Shown here in pieces: positions 23,157 through 33,429 of a stretch of DNA of 64,000 bases. The DNA lies in assembly GCA_963920575.1 (NCBI GenBank), contig OY986965.1:5783134-5847133 (forward strand). The letters are read 5' to 3'. Every line of letters begins with the position of its first letter. Positions within the stretch are counted from its first letter, which is position 1. The translations under genes were made by a program, and so were the position numbers. The DNA comes from Narthecium ossifragum (Eukaryota > Streptophyta > Magnoliopsida > Dioscoreales > Nartheciaceae). The notes beneath the pieces are model-generated. The model did not search any database. It was not told the DNA's origin and saw nothing but the letters and a program-made list of their open reading frames with translations.

Positions 23157-24890
23157 GCTGTCGCAGGCACTCAAAAATAAATCCAGTACTCGTTAAAATA
23201 AATGTAGTAGTGCGAGTACGAGTCGATCCCACGAAGAGTGTTTAGCCTAGTTTTGTGCTTAGTGAACAAAGATGGGGGGTTTTAAACGTGAGGAAAAACA
23301 ATAAAGAAATAATCTAAAGCGAAGAAACGAGTTAAATCAAGAGAACAAACCTTGGTCTGAGTCAACATCCACCATCGGAATCCAATAACTGATCATAGAT
23401 GCAAGTATCAATCAATTTATACCATGAATATTCACCGTCCGAATTCAATTCGAATCTCTCCTCAATCTTAGTTAATTAGAAACAAGCGATCTAATCAACC
23501 CTAACTACTAAACAACCTAAGACAAGCGCTGTAGATTTAATCTAGTAGCAGCGTTAAGAATAGGGAGATCGATGAAGCTAAACAACACAAGCACAAGCGG
23601 TTGTATTTAATCTAGTTGAATATTCTTTCTAAGATCTAACAAGATCTGATCAGCAGTAAATTATTAGATCCTAGTTGCTTCGCAGATTAGAGGGATTAAA
23701 CAATTCCGGATTTGATATCAAACCTAGCGGTAGATCACCATGAATAATAAACTAGTAGGCCTCCTAGCAATTAGACAAGGTAATCATGAAGATTTAATCT
23801 CAGAAGAACATCCAATACTCATGTATAAACTGAACAATAAAATTAAATTAGATCTCACAGTTTCATTGATTCCGAGGTTTCAGTCTTCTCGACCAAGGAT
23901 CAAGATTTAGCCACGCAGGGCCATCAAGAACAATCCTCCAAAAGATTTCATAAAGCAAAAGAAAACCTAGAAAAAATATAAAAGAGGAGAAAAAGCAGTC
24001 AAAAGTGTCCAAGAAATCCCCCCTCAAACCCTAGAAAGAGTCCTATTTATAGCCTCAATTGTATCCACCCTCGGATTAGATCACAATCGTTGATTTTTGT
24101 TACTGGAAAAGTCCGATCGATCGGACCTTGGATGCTGGATTGATCGGTCTCATTAAAATCTTCAACTTCTATTCACGCCCGAGCCCGATCGATCGGACTA
24201 AGGGAGTCGGATCGATCGATTTCGTAAAAATCCTTCGTCTCTGGCTCTTCCCGAGTTCGATCGATGGTCCGATCGATCGAACTGTGTTCCTCTAAAAAGC
24301 ATACGTTCTGTCGCCCTTTAATTCCCAAGTCCGATCGATCGAATTATGAGTGTTGGATCGATCGGTTGAGTAAAAATCCGCTGTTTTTGACTTTTTCCGA
24401 GTCCGATCGATCGGACCATTGGTGTCGGATCGATCGGACCCCATAGGAGCGATGGAGGGATCGATCGGATGCGTTGTGGCTGAAAAACACATGTTCTGTC
24501 ACGTTTTTGCGTGGTCCGATCGATCGGCGGATCGCTCGGACTTCCAGCTAATTTTCCTTTCTGCCATTCAGACTGCGCATCGGTACTGAAATTGCTGTAA
24601 CTTCCTCTAGGAAACTCGGAATCACGAACCGTAAAATTCTCCAGAATCTAGACTTCAAGAACTTTCCAACCATATATGGCACATCCTCTAGTTCTTCATG
24701 AGAAGGTACAGATAAATCTTTAAAGTTGATCCATGCACTCTTTTTAGCTTCTTTTCGACTTAAGGGCTTCAATTGCATCCTAAATCAAAATATAAGAATA
24801 ATGAGTGTATTTAGGAACTAAATAAGCACAGGAGACTAAGTATTAAGGGATAAAAATATAACATTATGTATTCTCATCACTTAACCCCTT
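23157..24890. mobile_element. Probable non-coding retrotransposon debris
   Basis: The left side (GTACGAGTCGATCCCACGAA) and the right side (ending near TTATGTATTCTCATCA) resemble the non-coding parts often seen in large Ty3-type elements. No LTR pair, primer-binding site or polyprotein was identified, so the call rests on general resemblance only. Confidence 0.3.
24108..24545. repeat. Array of CGATCGATCGG palindromes
   Basis: About a dozen occurrences of CCGATCGATCGG or close variants, spaced 25-70 bp, alternating with short A/T-rich or TGTTTT-type spacers. Two alternating contexts are visible (AGTCCGATCGATCGGAC and GGATCGATCGG). Each core is self-complementary. Confidence 0.75.
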
Positions 24891-25242
24891 AACCTAGAAT
24901 AAGCTAACCCCGAAATCCCCCCATTAACCCGGAATAAACTAACCCCACACCAAAGGTCTCTTTTTGGTGATAGATGAAATAGAGATAAAATGATAATAAT
25001 TATTTTTGATGTTCGGAGATTAATTTGAAGATAAACCCCTTTCTTAAACCCATACCAAACAGGCCGTTAACCCATTTTTTCTAAAGGGCGCGGCTATTCA
25101 CACCACCGTTTCGACTCAACACACCACATTTACTCTACACACCCCAGCCCAAGTTTGAAAACCCCAGGTTTCACTCAACACACCACACAAAATAAATCTA
25201 CTTACCTGAACTACCCTCAAAACCCAACACCACACTAATAAC

Positions 25243-25267
25243 TAAACCCTAAACCCTAAACCCTAAA
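25243..25267 (+). promoter_or_regulatory. Triple telo-box upstream of the PMD gene
   Basis: Three consecutive AAACCCT units (CTAAACCCTAAACCCTAAAC) lie about 160 bp inside the left end, upstream of the putative leader exon of the plant-mobile-domain gene. AAACCCTA telo-boxes are known plant promoter elements; function here is inferred. Confidence 0.45.
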
Positions 25268-25620
25268 CAAAACCCAAAATACCTACACTACCCCTCACCC
25301 CACTCCAGCCCCTACCTTCTTCCCCTCTTCTACCGAGACTTCCTCCCTCCCTCTTCTACCGAAGTCTCTCCCTCTCTTCACTCTCCCGACCTTCTCCCTC
25401 CACCTTCCCAACGCCCTCTCCCGAACGTTGCCAGCCTCCCTACACCCGCAGCAGAGCCTCGCCGGCGAGCTATCCACGCCTCCGTCGAGTGAGATTTCAC
25501 AACAGGTGAGTTTTTCATTTCTTGTTGCATCAAATGCATTGTCTTTGCATATATAGCATTGGTTTTGCAGCATTGTTCTCCGAATGCGTTTTTTTTCAAG
25601 ATTTTCAAATTTTTCCAATG

Positions 25621-25896
25621 GGTTCCGATCTTTCAGTTTTATACGTATCAATCGGTACAAGACAACCGAATGATTCTCTATCATATCGGTACATATTCAC
25701 TGATATGATAGGATTATTGATCGGTACATAGGTACCGATCAATACGTTTGTTGATGTATGGAAAAGAGCTCGTTCGGTATCAAGGTACCGATAGTTATTC
25801 TACACTCTCGGTAACTTAATACCGATATGTATGCTTTATTACCGGTACTTAGGTACCGTTAATAACACTTAATTTCCGGTATATGGATACCGAAAC
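25621..25896. repeat. CGGTA...TACCG palindrome cluster, left
   Basis: About seven imperfect palindromes of the type CGGTA-N(5-8)-TACCG, for example GATCGGTACATAGGTACCGA, TCGGTATCAAGGTACCGA and CGGTACTTAGGTACCG. They fall in the leader intron of the PMD gene (donor AACAG|GTGAGT near 25506, acceptor AAACAG near 25931). Confidence 0.8.
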
Positions 25897-25935
25897 GATC
25901 TACTAATCTTTGCATTTCTTTTTCAAAACAGTTAA

Positions 25936-27970
25936 ATGGTTCGTCCAAGGGGAAAAGCACCCGCCGGAGCCTCTTCATCTTCGCCGCCCTCGACATCTTC
26001 ATCGGCTCGCGGTGACCGGCCGATGGCCTCAACTAGGAGGAGGAGAGCGGCACCTGAGGAGATTCCAGAGGAGATCCCAGAGGGTGCCTTGATGGTTGCT
26101 GGCCCTGGTGAAGAGGAAGAGGTGTCTGACGACGAGGCACCCATCCCTGGTGAACGTGTTGACCGGTCATTTTTGACGGAGTTCAAAACACATGTGGCAT
26201 ATCGGATATGGGTTGGAGTGGTAAAAAAAGGCTGAGTTTTTTTTTTATATCATGCCGTGTTTATATCAAAGTCTGCTCACTTTTCCCCTTCTTCTCAACG
26301 TAGGAGCGTGAGCCACTAAAAATTTATGGGTATGGGCTGTCCACTACCAAATGGGACGGCATCGAACGGCAAGACTTTAAGAATGCCGTGGAGGCCACCG
26401 GTCTAGCAAATCTGACTGTGTGTTCTTACAAGACTATCAGCAGTGCTCTGGTGTCGGCGTTCGTCGAGAGGTGGCACCCGGAGACCAACACGTTCCACCT
26501 GCCCTGTGGAGAGATGATGATCACTTTGGGTGACGTGAGCCGTATACTGGGCATCCCCGTCGCCGGTAGGCCGCTCGAAGAGTGCAAGCTGAAAGTCTCC
26601 AAGCTGAAAGCGCTTATGAAGGTTAATTTGGGAGTCAGTGAAGCACAGGCCGCGAGCCAGTTGGATGGGGGAGGGCTGTCAGTCAGTATGACCTGGCTGA
26701 GGAGAGAGTGCACTCTCCGCAAGGTCGGCCTGGAGTGCTCTGTCAAGGCATACATCATGTATTTGCTGGGTTGCACCCTTTTTTGCGACAAGTCGGGGTC
26801 GAAGGTTCACGTGTCCTGCCTTTCTGCCATCACGGACTTGGATACCGTGTGTGAGTATGCGTGGGGTGCCGCCGGCCTCGTCTACCTCTATCACATGCTT
26901 GGCTCTGCCAGTCGATGGGGGACAAGGGCAATTGGCGGATACTTGACTCTGGTGGAGGTACGTACTTTTAAAACATATGCTTTGTGATATAATACCAATA
27001 ATTGTGACTGACCCACATTTTTTTAATCAATGCAGGCATGGATATATGATCACCTCCCGGTAATTATAAAACCACAGCCCGACCCAGAATACACGGTTGA
27101 CGCGTCGACTGCTCTTGCGTGGATGGATCACAAAGATCCAGGTCAAGATCCGAAAATGTCTCTGCTTCAATGGCACGCATAGATTGATTCCCTGAGTAGA
27201 CATCATGTGAGTTGTAATCTTTGTCTGACTCCGAGTTGAATTTCGTAATATATTCAGTAGTGATCAAATATTGATTCTCTTACTATGAGTATGGTTGCAG
27301 GTTGTGTGAGACCCATACGTCAGACATAGAGGAGGCCCCTTCCCTCGAGATGATATTAGCTTTTTCCTCAGCACCATAAGCAGCGGGGAGCACGTCGAGC
27401 CGTACCATCCTGATCGGGTGCTTCGGCAATTCGGGATCATACGAACCATTCCCGCCGCCCCACTAAGGCCAACCCACTTCCACATGGGAGCCAAGGAGAC
27501 TGCCCGAGGGTACAAGAGGGCCTTCCACTATGAGCCGCGGTTCTGGACTGATTGGCCAAGCCACTGCACTGCTCTATGCCGGACGGGCGAGTATGCTATC
27601 CGTGGGTATGACTGCGTGGATGGGTATTATGACTGATATCGATCCATATCTCATGTGAAGGTCATAAACCCAGAACGGAGGACTTTCCAGGCTGAATATG
27701 CAGATGATTATCTGCCGGCGAAGGTAACTTTTAGAAATTCTAAATGGAAATGAAATACTAGCGCATAATATTATGTCTAATTTGTTACGAATTCTTGAAA
27801 TTCAGTATGATAGGATTGTCACGATCATCGACGACACCATGGCGCACATGGATACCCTGACCATTGACGACCATAGGAGTAGGTGGGCGCGGGCTCAAAG
27901 AATAGCCCGCGGCGAGACTGACACGGAGCGCGCCTACGAGAGAAGATCTAAACAACGAACCAGAGAATAG
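25936..27970 (+). pseudogene. Plant mobile domain (MAIN-like) gene, decayed
   Basis: Five exons with GT-AG junctions in phase: 25936-26220, 26304-26957, 27036-27206, 27301-27723, 27806-27970 (566 codons). Exon 2 has the PMD signature: FVERWHPETNTFHLPCGEMM then ITLGDVSRILGIPVAGRP. The N-terminus is Ala/Ser/Glu-rich and acidic. The C-terminus is Arg-rich (RRSKQRTRE). Three in-frame stops interrupt it: TAG at 27180, TGA at 27307 and TGA at 27634. The two TGAs sit where tryptophan is expected (VVWDPY, DWYRS). PMD proteins are known as host MAIN factors and as passengers of MULE and gypsy elements; the role here is unknown. Confidence 0.85.
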
Positions 27971-28106
27971 CATGTATATTGATAGTATGAATGTGTTTCC
28001 AATGTATGAACTTAATTGGATCCAATGTATGGACGTGTTTCCAATGTATAGACGTGTTATCAATGTATGGATGTGTTTCCAATGTAGAATTAAACCTCCC
28101 TCCCAA

Positions 28107-28736
28107 ATACTCTTTTTTTTTTATCAAGTACGCAACTATCGGTACCCAAGTACCGATAATAACCAAGACACATATCGGTACCATACTACCGGATGTATAC
28201 CCGACACTATCGGTGCTTAGATACCGTTACAAAGCCAATCAAGTAAAACAAACACTGTTTCGGTACTCACACTTCCGAACAGTGAAGCATTTTATCGTTA
28301 CTATACTACCGATAACACGCAGCTTACGCTTGCCTTTAATTCCATGTTTGATCGGTAGTATAGTACCGATAAAAGGCTTCACTGTTCAGAAGAGTGAGAT
28401 ACCGAAACAAAGCCAATCAAGTAAAACAAACAATGTCTCGGTACTCACTCTTCCGAACAGTGAAGCCTTTTATCGGTACTATACTACCGATCAAACATGG
28501 AATCAAAGGCAGGCGTAAGCTGCGTGTTATCGATAGTATAGTACCAATAAAATGCTTCACTGTTCGGAAGAGTGAGTACCGAGACATTGTTTGTTTTACT
28601 TGATTGGCTTTGTAACGGTATCTAATTACCGATAGTGTCGGGTATACATCCGGTAGTATGGTACCGATATGTGTCTTGGTTATTATCTGTACTTGGGTAC
28701 CGATAGTTGAGTACTTGATAAAAAAAAACAGAGTAT
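28107..28736. repeat. 630-bp inverted repeat between the convergent MULE genes
   Basis: The left arm runs about 28107-28409 and the right arm about 28434-28736, around a spacer of about 24 bp. Pairs to check: CAACTATCGGTACCCAAGTA at 28132 with its complement near 28690, and ACACATATCGGTACCATACT at 28169 with its complement near 28653. The arms differ by few substitutions and one small indel, and are themselves built of CGGTA/TACCG palindromes. It starts about 135 bp after the PMD stop and ends about 170 bp before the transposase stop. Confidence 0.92.
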
Positions 28737-28907
28737 GAAACAACCCTTTGCAATACAATGTTTACAATCATACAAGATACTCATACAATCTTTGCAACAC
28801 AATGTTTACAACCATACAAGATACTCATACAATGTTTGCAACACAATATTTACAACCAGACAAGATATTAATATTGAAAATCATATAAGACATTAATACC
28901 CAAATTT

Positions 28908-31900
28908 TCATTCAAGGTCTATAGTGTCCGTTGTAGCAACATCTGATGACACGGTTAACCCAAATTTTTCTATCTCATCGTTATAGGAATCCCATCTAAT
29001 GGCACAAGCATCTCGATATCGAGCCCAGCTGCTGACTACTGGTGGCATTGGACATCCAGGCTGCATGTGTAGTTGAACAAAGTGATTTCCGTTTATGAAC
29101 CCGATCGCGATGATCCTCCGTGCCGGTTTCGGGGGTGCTGCTGTTCAAAGTGGCAGTAAGGTCACGCATTGTCTTCTGGAGATGTGAAGTAGGACAACCG
29201 AGTATCGTGATGCAATAAGATAACCCATGTCCGGCATGGTCATCCACCGATCGGGTAGAGGGTTGTCTTCGAGAAACGACAATGAGTACATAAGCTCGTG
29301 AACACCTTTTCATTCCCATACAACTTAAGGTAGCCCTCGAAGTGATCACGCAACTCATTGATACGATCGTTCCTCACTTGGGACCAGTTGTCCTTGTCGT
29401 AGCCCAATAGCCCGGCTATCGCTCTAAAGCCGCAGTTACCATCTGATGCAACATCCTTAACATGCTTAATATATTTTGTCAACCCTTCTGGAAACTCGCC
29501 AAGAGAGCCCAGCGGAGCGGCTGTCCGAGCCCTTATCACTCTCTCCTTTGGACGCTTTTTTTTGACTATATCAGGCTTCTCTGGTTTCATGCAAGATATG
29601 GGACTAACATGTAGAGGAGTTTCTTCTAGTGAGTTACTGTCCTTGAACGAAGGTGCCTACTCAAAGGCGGATGGGTCGCGTTGTGTTGAGAGCATCAACT
29701 TCTTCTCCTTAGCGCTTGGTCGACCGCGGTTCCTCAACTTCACCTCTGGCTCAAGAACATAACTAGACTGCGGTTCTGCTAGCTCATACATTTTCCTCAG
29801 CATATGCATTCTTCCTGCCTCATTCTGAGCTAGAAATGCGTTTTCCAAGAGTTCTAGCGCATTTTGGCACTTAAGTTTTGGGATTTCATTGGCTGGTGTA
29901 GCCGACAAGTCAAGCTTCCGCCAATGGTGATGTATGCATTCTAGGGGTATGGGGCGGCAATCAAGCTTGTAGTTGGCGATCTCATGGGCACATGGCAAGC
30001 CATGTGTGCGTCGAACTGTATAACCACATGTGAACATATCCGCACTGATCTCATTGGCTCTCTCTGATTCTTTTTGAACTATTAAAAGAGCACTCTTTGA
30101 AATGAAGCCTCGCAGCTCTTTGAAGATGACTGGCTTGAAACTGTGATGCACAATGTACTTGCTCTTCTCGAAGGAGGCTTTGATATCACAGTGTTGCAGC
30201 TCAAGCATGGAGTGAATAGTAGCCCATGATGTGTCAAAACTGCAGCTGGATGCCCCAAGATGCCTCTTTAACTTGGCATGTGCACTCTCTACCCTGTTTG
30301 TAGTGTGATTGCCAAAATGCATATATTCGTCAGTCCAAGCACTGACGAACAGTTCTTTGAAGCCATCCAGCCACGATTCCCGAACATATTTAGAAGCTGC
30401 TGGGTAACCGCAAAAAGATGTCTCTAGTGTCTCCAAGTGTTTCTTGTACTTAGGGATGTCAACGGGGCGGATTGGGCTGGGGATCTTCAAAACCGCCCCA
30501 TTCCCCATTAAAAAACCATGCCCCAAAACTGCCCCATTCCCCACGGGGATTAGCGGGTTCGTACCGTCCCCATACCCAACGGGGTTCGGGGAACCACGGA
30601 TTACCACGGTTTAGCATAAACACTTACAAAATCATAATTATGAATAATTCTCAAACCATTGAACCACATCTAAAGATTTCATATCGCAATTGACTAAATA
30701 GTTTGGTCCAAGTACTACATCACTCGCTACGCAACCGGGCATAATATAGTTTAAACATAACTAAATCCAAAAAAAGTATAAAGATTAGAGAAAAATAAGT
30801 TAACGATTCAAAAAACTATTGGTAAAACACCATTGAGAAAAAAAAATCATGGGTGAATCCTTCTTCTCCTCCAATTTGACCTTACAAATCCTCAAATCCT
30901 TCATTGATATAATTCATACCTATTTAATTGAAACAAAAAAAATAAAAAGCAAGAATTAGTGTTCGGTTTTTTTAGTAACCCCACTTCTAAACACTAACCC
31001 CACTACTATATAGGGTATTTTAGTAATTTAATTGTCGGGGCGGGGCAGATATGGGGCGGGGCGGGGAATCGGTTCGCGGAAAAACCTATACCAAACTTGC
31101 CCCATTCCCCGCGGGGATCTATTGGGTTCTACCAAACCCATATCCACGGGGCAAAATCACGGATTTGGGGCAAGGAATCGGGGCGGAACGGTTCGGTTCC
31201 CCATCGGTTCGGTACAAATTGCCATCCCTACTTGTACTCCTCCTCGGTAGATGCAGTTACAACCAATTTCCACATTGTCATGAACAAGTCGGCTTTATCT
31301 GCAGTTTCGAAAATGTGTTTGCAGCTGAACTCTACGTTCTTTTGGATATGCCATCTACATAGCATGCTTTTGGACTCCGAAAAGACCGAGCTGATAGCGT
31401 TCATCAAAGCCAGTTCTCGGTCTGTCACCACAACGCGTGGCATTGGGCATCCTTCCAACAATGTCCTTAATATTTTCAAAGCCCATGTGTACCTGTCCTC
31501 CTTCTCACACTCCATGTAGGCAAAAGCTGCGGCGAATGTCATACTCGTCGACGTGACGCCAACAATCTCTAGCAGTGGAAGTCGGTATCTATTGGTCTTG
31601 TAGGTGCAATCCATAATCAACACCTCGGGAAATACCCAGAATACGTCCCTCACAGCGCCTATGTCTTCTCGAACCGTATGATACTCAACGTATCCAAACT
31701 CATTTAGATGCTTCAATAGTTGCTGCATCTCTGATCTCCCAGCCTTTTCAATCACCCTATTCCTTTGGCGTACATTGTAGATGGTCTTCATGGTGGATAC
31801 GTTTTCCGGATCTTGTTGCTTTATAGTGTTCAGGATTTGCCGTGGCTTCACTAGGTTTGCTGACATCGTAACCACCATATCATTTTGTTCAGCAGATAAT

Positions 31901-32402
31901 CTTCCGGCGAACGAGTGACCCTCGAGGTGATCCGCATGGGGGTGATTGTGGACTCCGCAAATAACTCTGAGCATCCAATCATCATCAGATACAAGCTTCA
32001 CACCCTGAAGCTTGAAAGGACATCCACACTTCTTCGTCCCGGAGTCGACGGATTTTTTCTTTCGATTGGCAAATTTTTTCTTCCCGCTATCATCTTTCTT
32101 CACAGTTTTCCGATACTCTCCACTACGCTCACATGCCAAGGTAATCCTCGGCTTTCTACCACACCCCCGACCTCTGAATTCTTTGTAACAATCACCAGCC
32201 CATTCTGCCTCCCAACTGTCTGTACCCATTGGACAAGTGCTTGTCGACTTTGAAATATCTATAATCAAACAATAAGAATTATGTTAATGAACTTTAGACC
32301 TAGTTGTCGTCCGGCAAGATATAGCGATTAAACAACATACCGTACTGGTCGTGAATTTCAGGGTGTAGTCATGAGTAATTATAGCTCTTACACCGCTCAC
32401 AT
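28908..32402 (-). pseudogene. FAR1-type MULE transposase with SWIM and OTU domains, decayed
   Basis: Read on minus. A short exon near 32402-32340 (DVSGVRAIITHDYTLKF, then donor GTATGT) is followed by the main exon from about 32258. A FAR1-like zinc-binding N-terminus has KKCGCPFKL and CGVHNHPHADHLEGH. DDE transposase residues are visible in LIMDCTYKTN, VVTDREL and, after the hAT insertion, TTNRVESAH. The SWIM motif is CGYTVRRTHGLPCAHE. A TAG at 29659-29657 is followed in the same frame by an OTU-protease-like domain (DGNCGFRAIAG, with the histidine in GNHFVQLHM near 29090). A frameshift near 29310 and a further stop lie inside the OTU part. Removing the hAT plus one 8-bp duplication (788 bp) restores the frame exactly. 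Not functional as it stands. Confidence 0.9.
30451..31230. mobile_element. 780-bp non-autonomous hAT element
   Basis: The ends are TAGGGATGTCAACGGGG and GCAATTTGCCATCCCTA reading inward (actual right end: AATTGCCATCCCTA). The flanking 8-mers are identical, CTTGTACT at 30443-30450 and 31231-31238, the hAT hallmark. The interior is subterminal GGGGCGGGG/CCCCGCCCC-rich DNA around an AT-rich core without any transposase. It sits inside the MULE transposase reading frame and puts a stop right after EEEYK. Confidence 0.93.
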
Positions 32403-32466
32403 CAGTAGAAACATTCTCTTGAATGTAAGCAAAGAGTTAGTAAGCCAGGTAGCCAACACTGTGTTC

Positions 32467-32664
32467 ACATCGGTACCATGGTACCGGTATACTAACGTAT
32501 TATTCGGTACCATTTTACCGGTATATAAAAAGCTATAGTTTCGGTGGATACGTACCGGTATACATAGCATACTAATCGGTACTATGTTACCGGTACATAA
32601 AGCCAAAGTATCGGTTGATACATACCGATACGTTGACGTTTTCTGTCGGTCTGATACTACCGAT
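32467..32664. repeat. CGGTA...TACCG palindrome cluster, right
   Basis: Six palindromic units about 38-45 bp apart, for example ATCGGTACCATGGTACCGGT, TCGGTACCATTTTACCGG, TCGGTACTATGTTACCGG and TCGGTTGATACATACCGA. They lie upstream of the transposase coding start, mirroring the cluster upstream of the PMD gene. Confidence 0.8.
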
Positions 32665-33194
32665 CAAAACGCGATCCGGGAAGGACAAAAAAAACACAAG
32701 AGAAGAGGAAATGTACATTTTTTGAGGGCCTTTTCTCGTCTCCTTCGCTCCAGCATTCGTCTTTTCCATCCATTTCGACCTAAAACACCTTGAATTGACA
32801 ATGTATAATGGGGAGGGCTTGTGTGAGTTGAAAACCTAAAATTGGAGGAGATGGTTTGGAGTATAATGTGAATGTGTTGGGAGGATAAGAAAGAAGATAG
32901 AATATGATGAGGGTAAGGAAGAACTATCTAGGATGGAGGGGGAGTGAGTAACTTGAAGACCTAGGGCTTGGAGGGAGGAGATGGTTAGGGATTGGAGGAG
33001 GTGAAAATTCGGTAGTAAGAGGTAGGAGAAGATGTGGTGTTGTGGTGTATTGAGAAATAATTCTTATGATAGATTAGGTTTTGTGGTGTATTGTGTTTTA
33101 GAAGGTTATTTTGGACATTTTATCATTGGGTGTTTTGGGTATGAAAATTAATGTGGTGTGTTGAGTCGAAACGGTGGTGTAGATAGCCACACCC

Positions 33195-33429
33195 TTTTCT
33201 AAACCGATACCAAATAACAGGGGCTTAAAAGCCGGAATAGACTACCCCCGTTTGTGCCGGTAGCTGATTGAGATCGGCCGAAATCAACGGTTCAGAACGG
33301 CCCAACCTATTTAAACGAAGAAAACCCCAAAGCCCTGGAGACGTTTTGGTTCTCTCACCACTCTCTCACCGGAGAAGCCGTAACTGATCGGAGAAAACCT
33401 AACCCTAGGTCCCTTCGTAGGCGGTCTCC
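33195..33429 (+). promoter_or_regulatory. IleRS promoter and 5' UTR
   Basis: Only 235 bp separate the MULE from the IleRS ATG. TATTTAAAC at about 33308-33316 is a TATA-like site about 115 bp before the ATG. AAACCTAACCCTAGG (about 33395) resembles a telo-box, common in plant translation genes. Whether promoter parts were displaced by the MULE cannot be told from sequence alone. Confidence 0.55.

Larger units (their letters stand above)
25086..33194. mobile_element. 8.1 kb Mutator-like element with PMD and FAR1/MULE/OTU genes
   Basis: The ends are inverted: the left starts GGGCGCGGCTATTCACACCA and the right, reverse-complemented, starts GGGTGTGGCTATCTACACCA. They stay nearly identical for about 46 bp (CCGTTTCGACTCAACACACC inside both). 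The flanking 9-mers are identical, TTTTCTAAA at 25077-25085 and 33195-33203, a diagnostic Mutator target duplication. Inside are two convergent genes: a plant-mobile-domain gene on plus and a FAR1-type MULE transposase with SWIM and OTU domains on minus. A hAT element is nested in the transposase and a 630-bp inverted repeat lies between the genes. Both genes carry stops, so the element is no longer autonomous. Confidence 0.93.

Noticed and set aside
25522..25731. 69-aa plus frame near the MULE left end
   Set aside because: Falls in the leader intron of the PMD gene and overlaps the palindrome cluster; no homology.
27991..28758. Open frames on both strands in the central MULE region
   Set aside because: They lie in the 630-bp inverted repeat and mirror each other (same peptide words on both strands), as expected from palindromic DNA.
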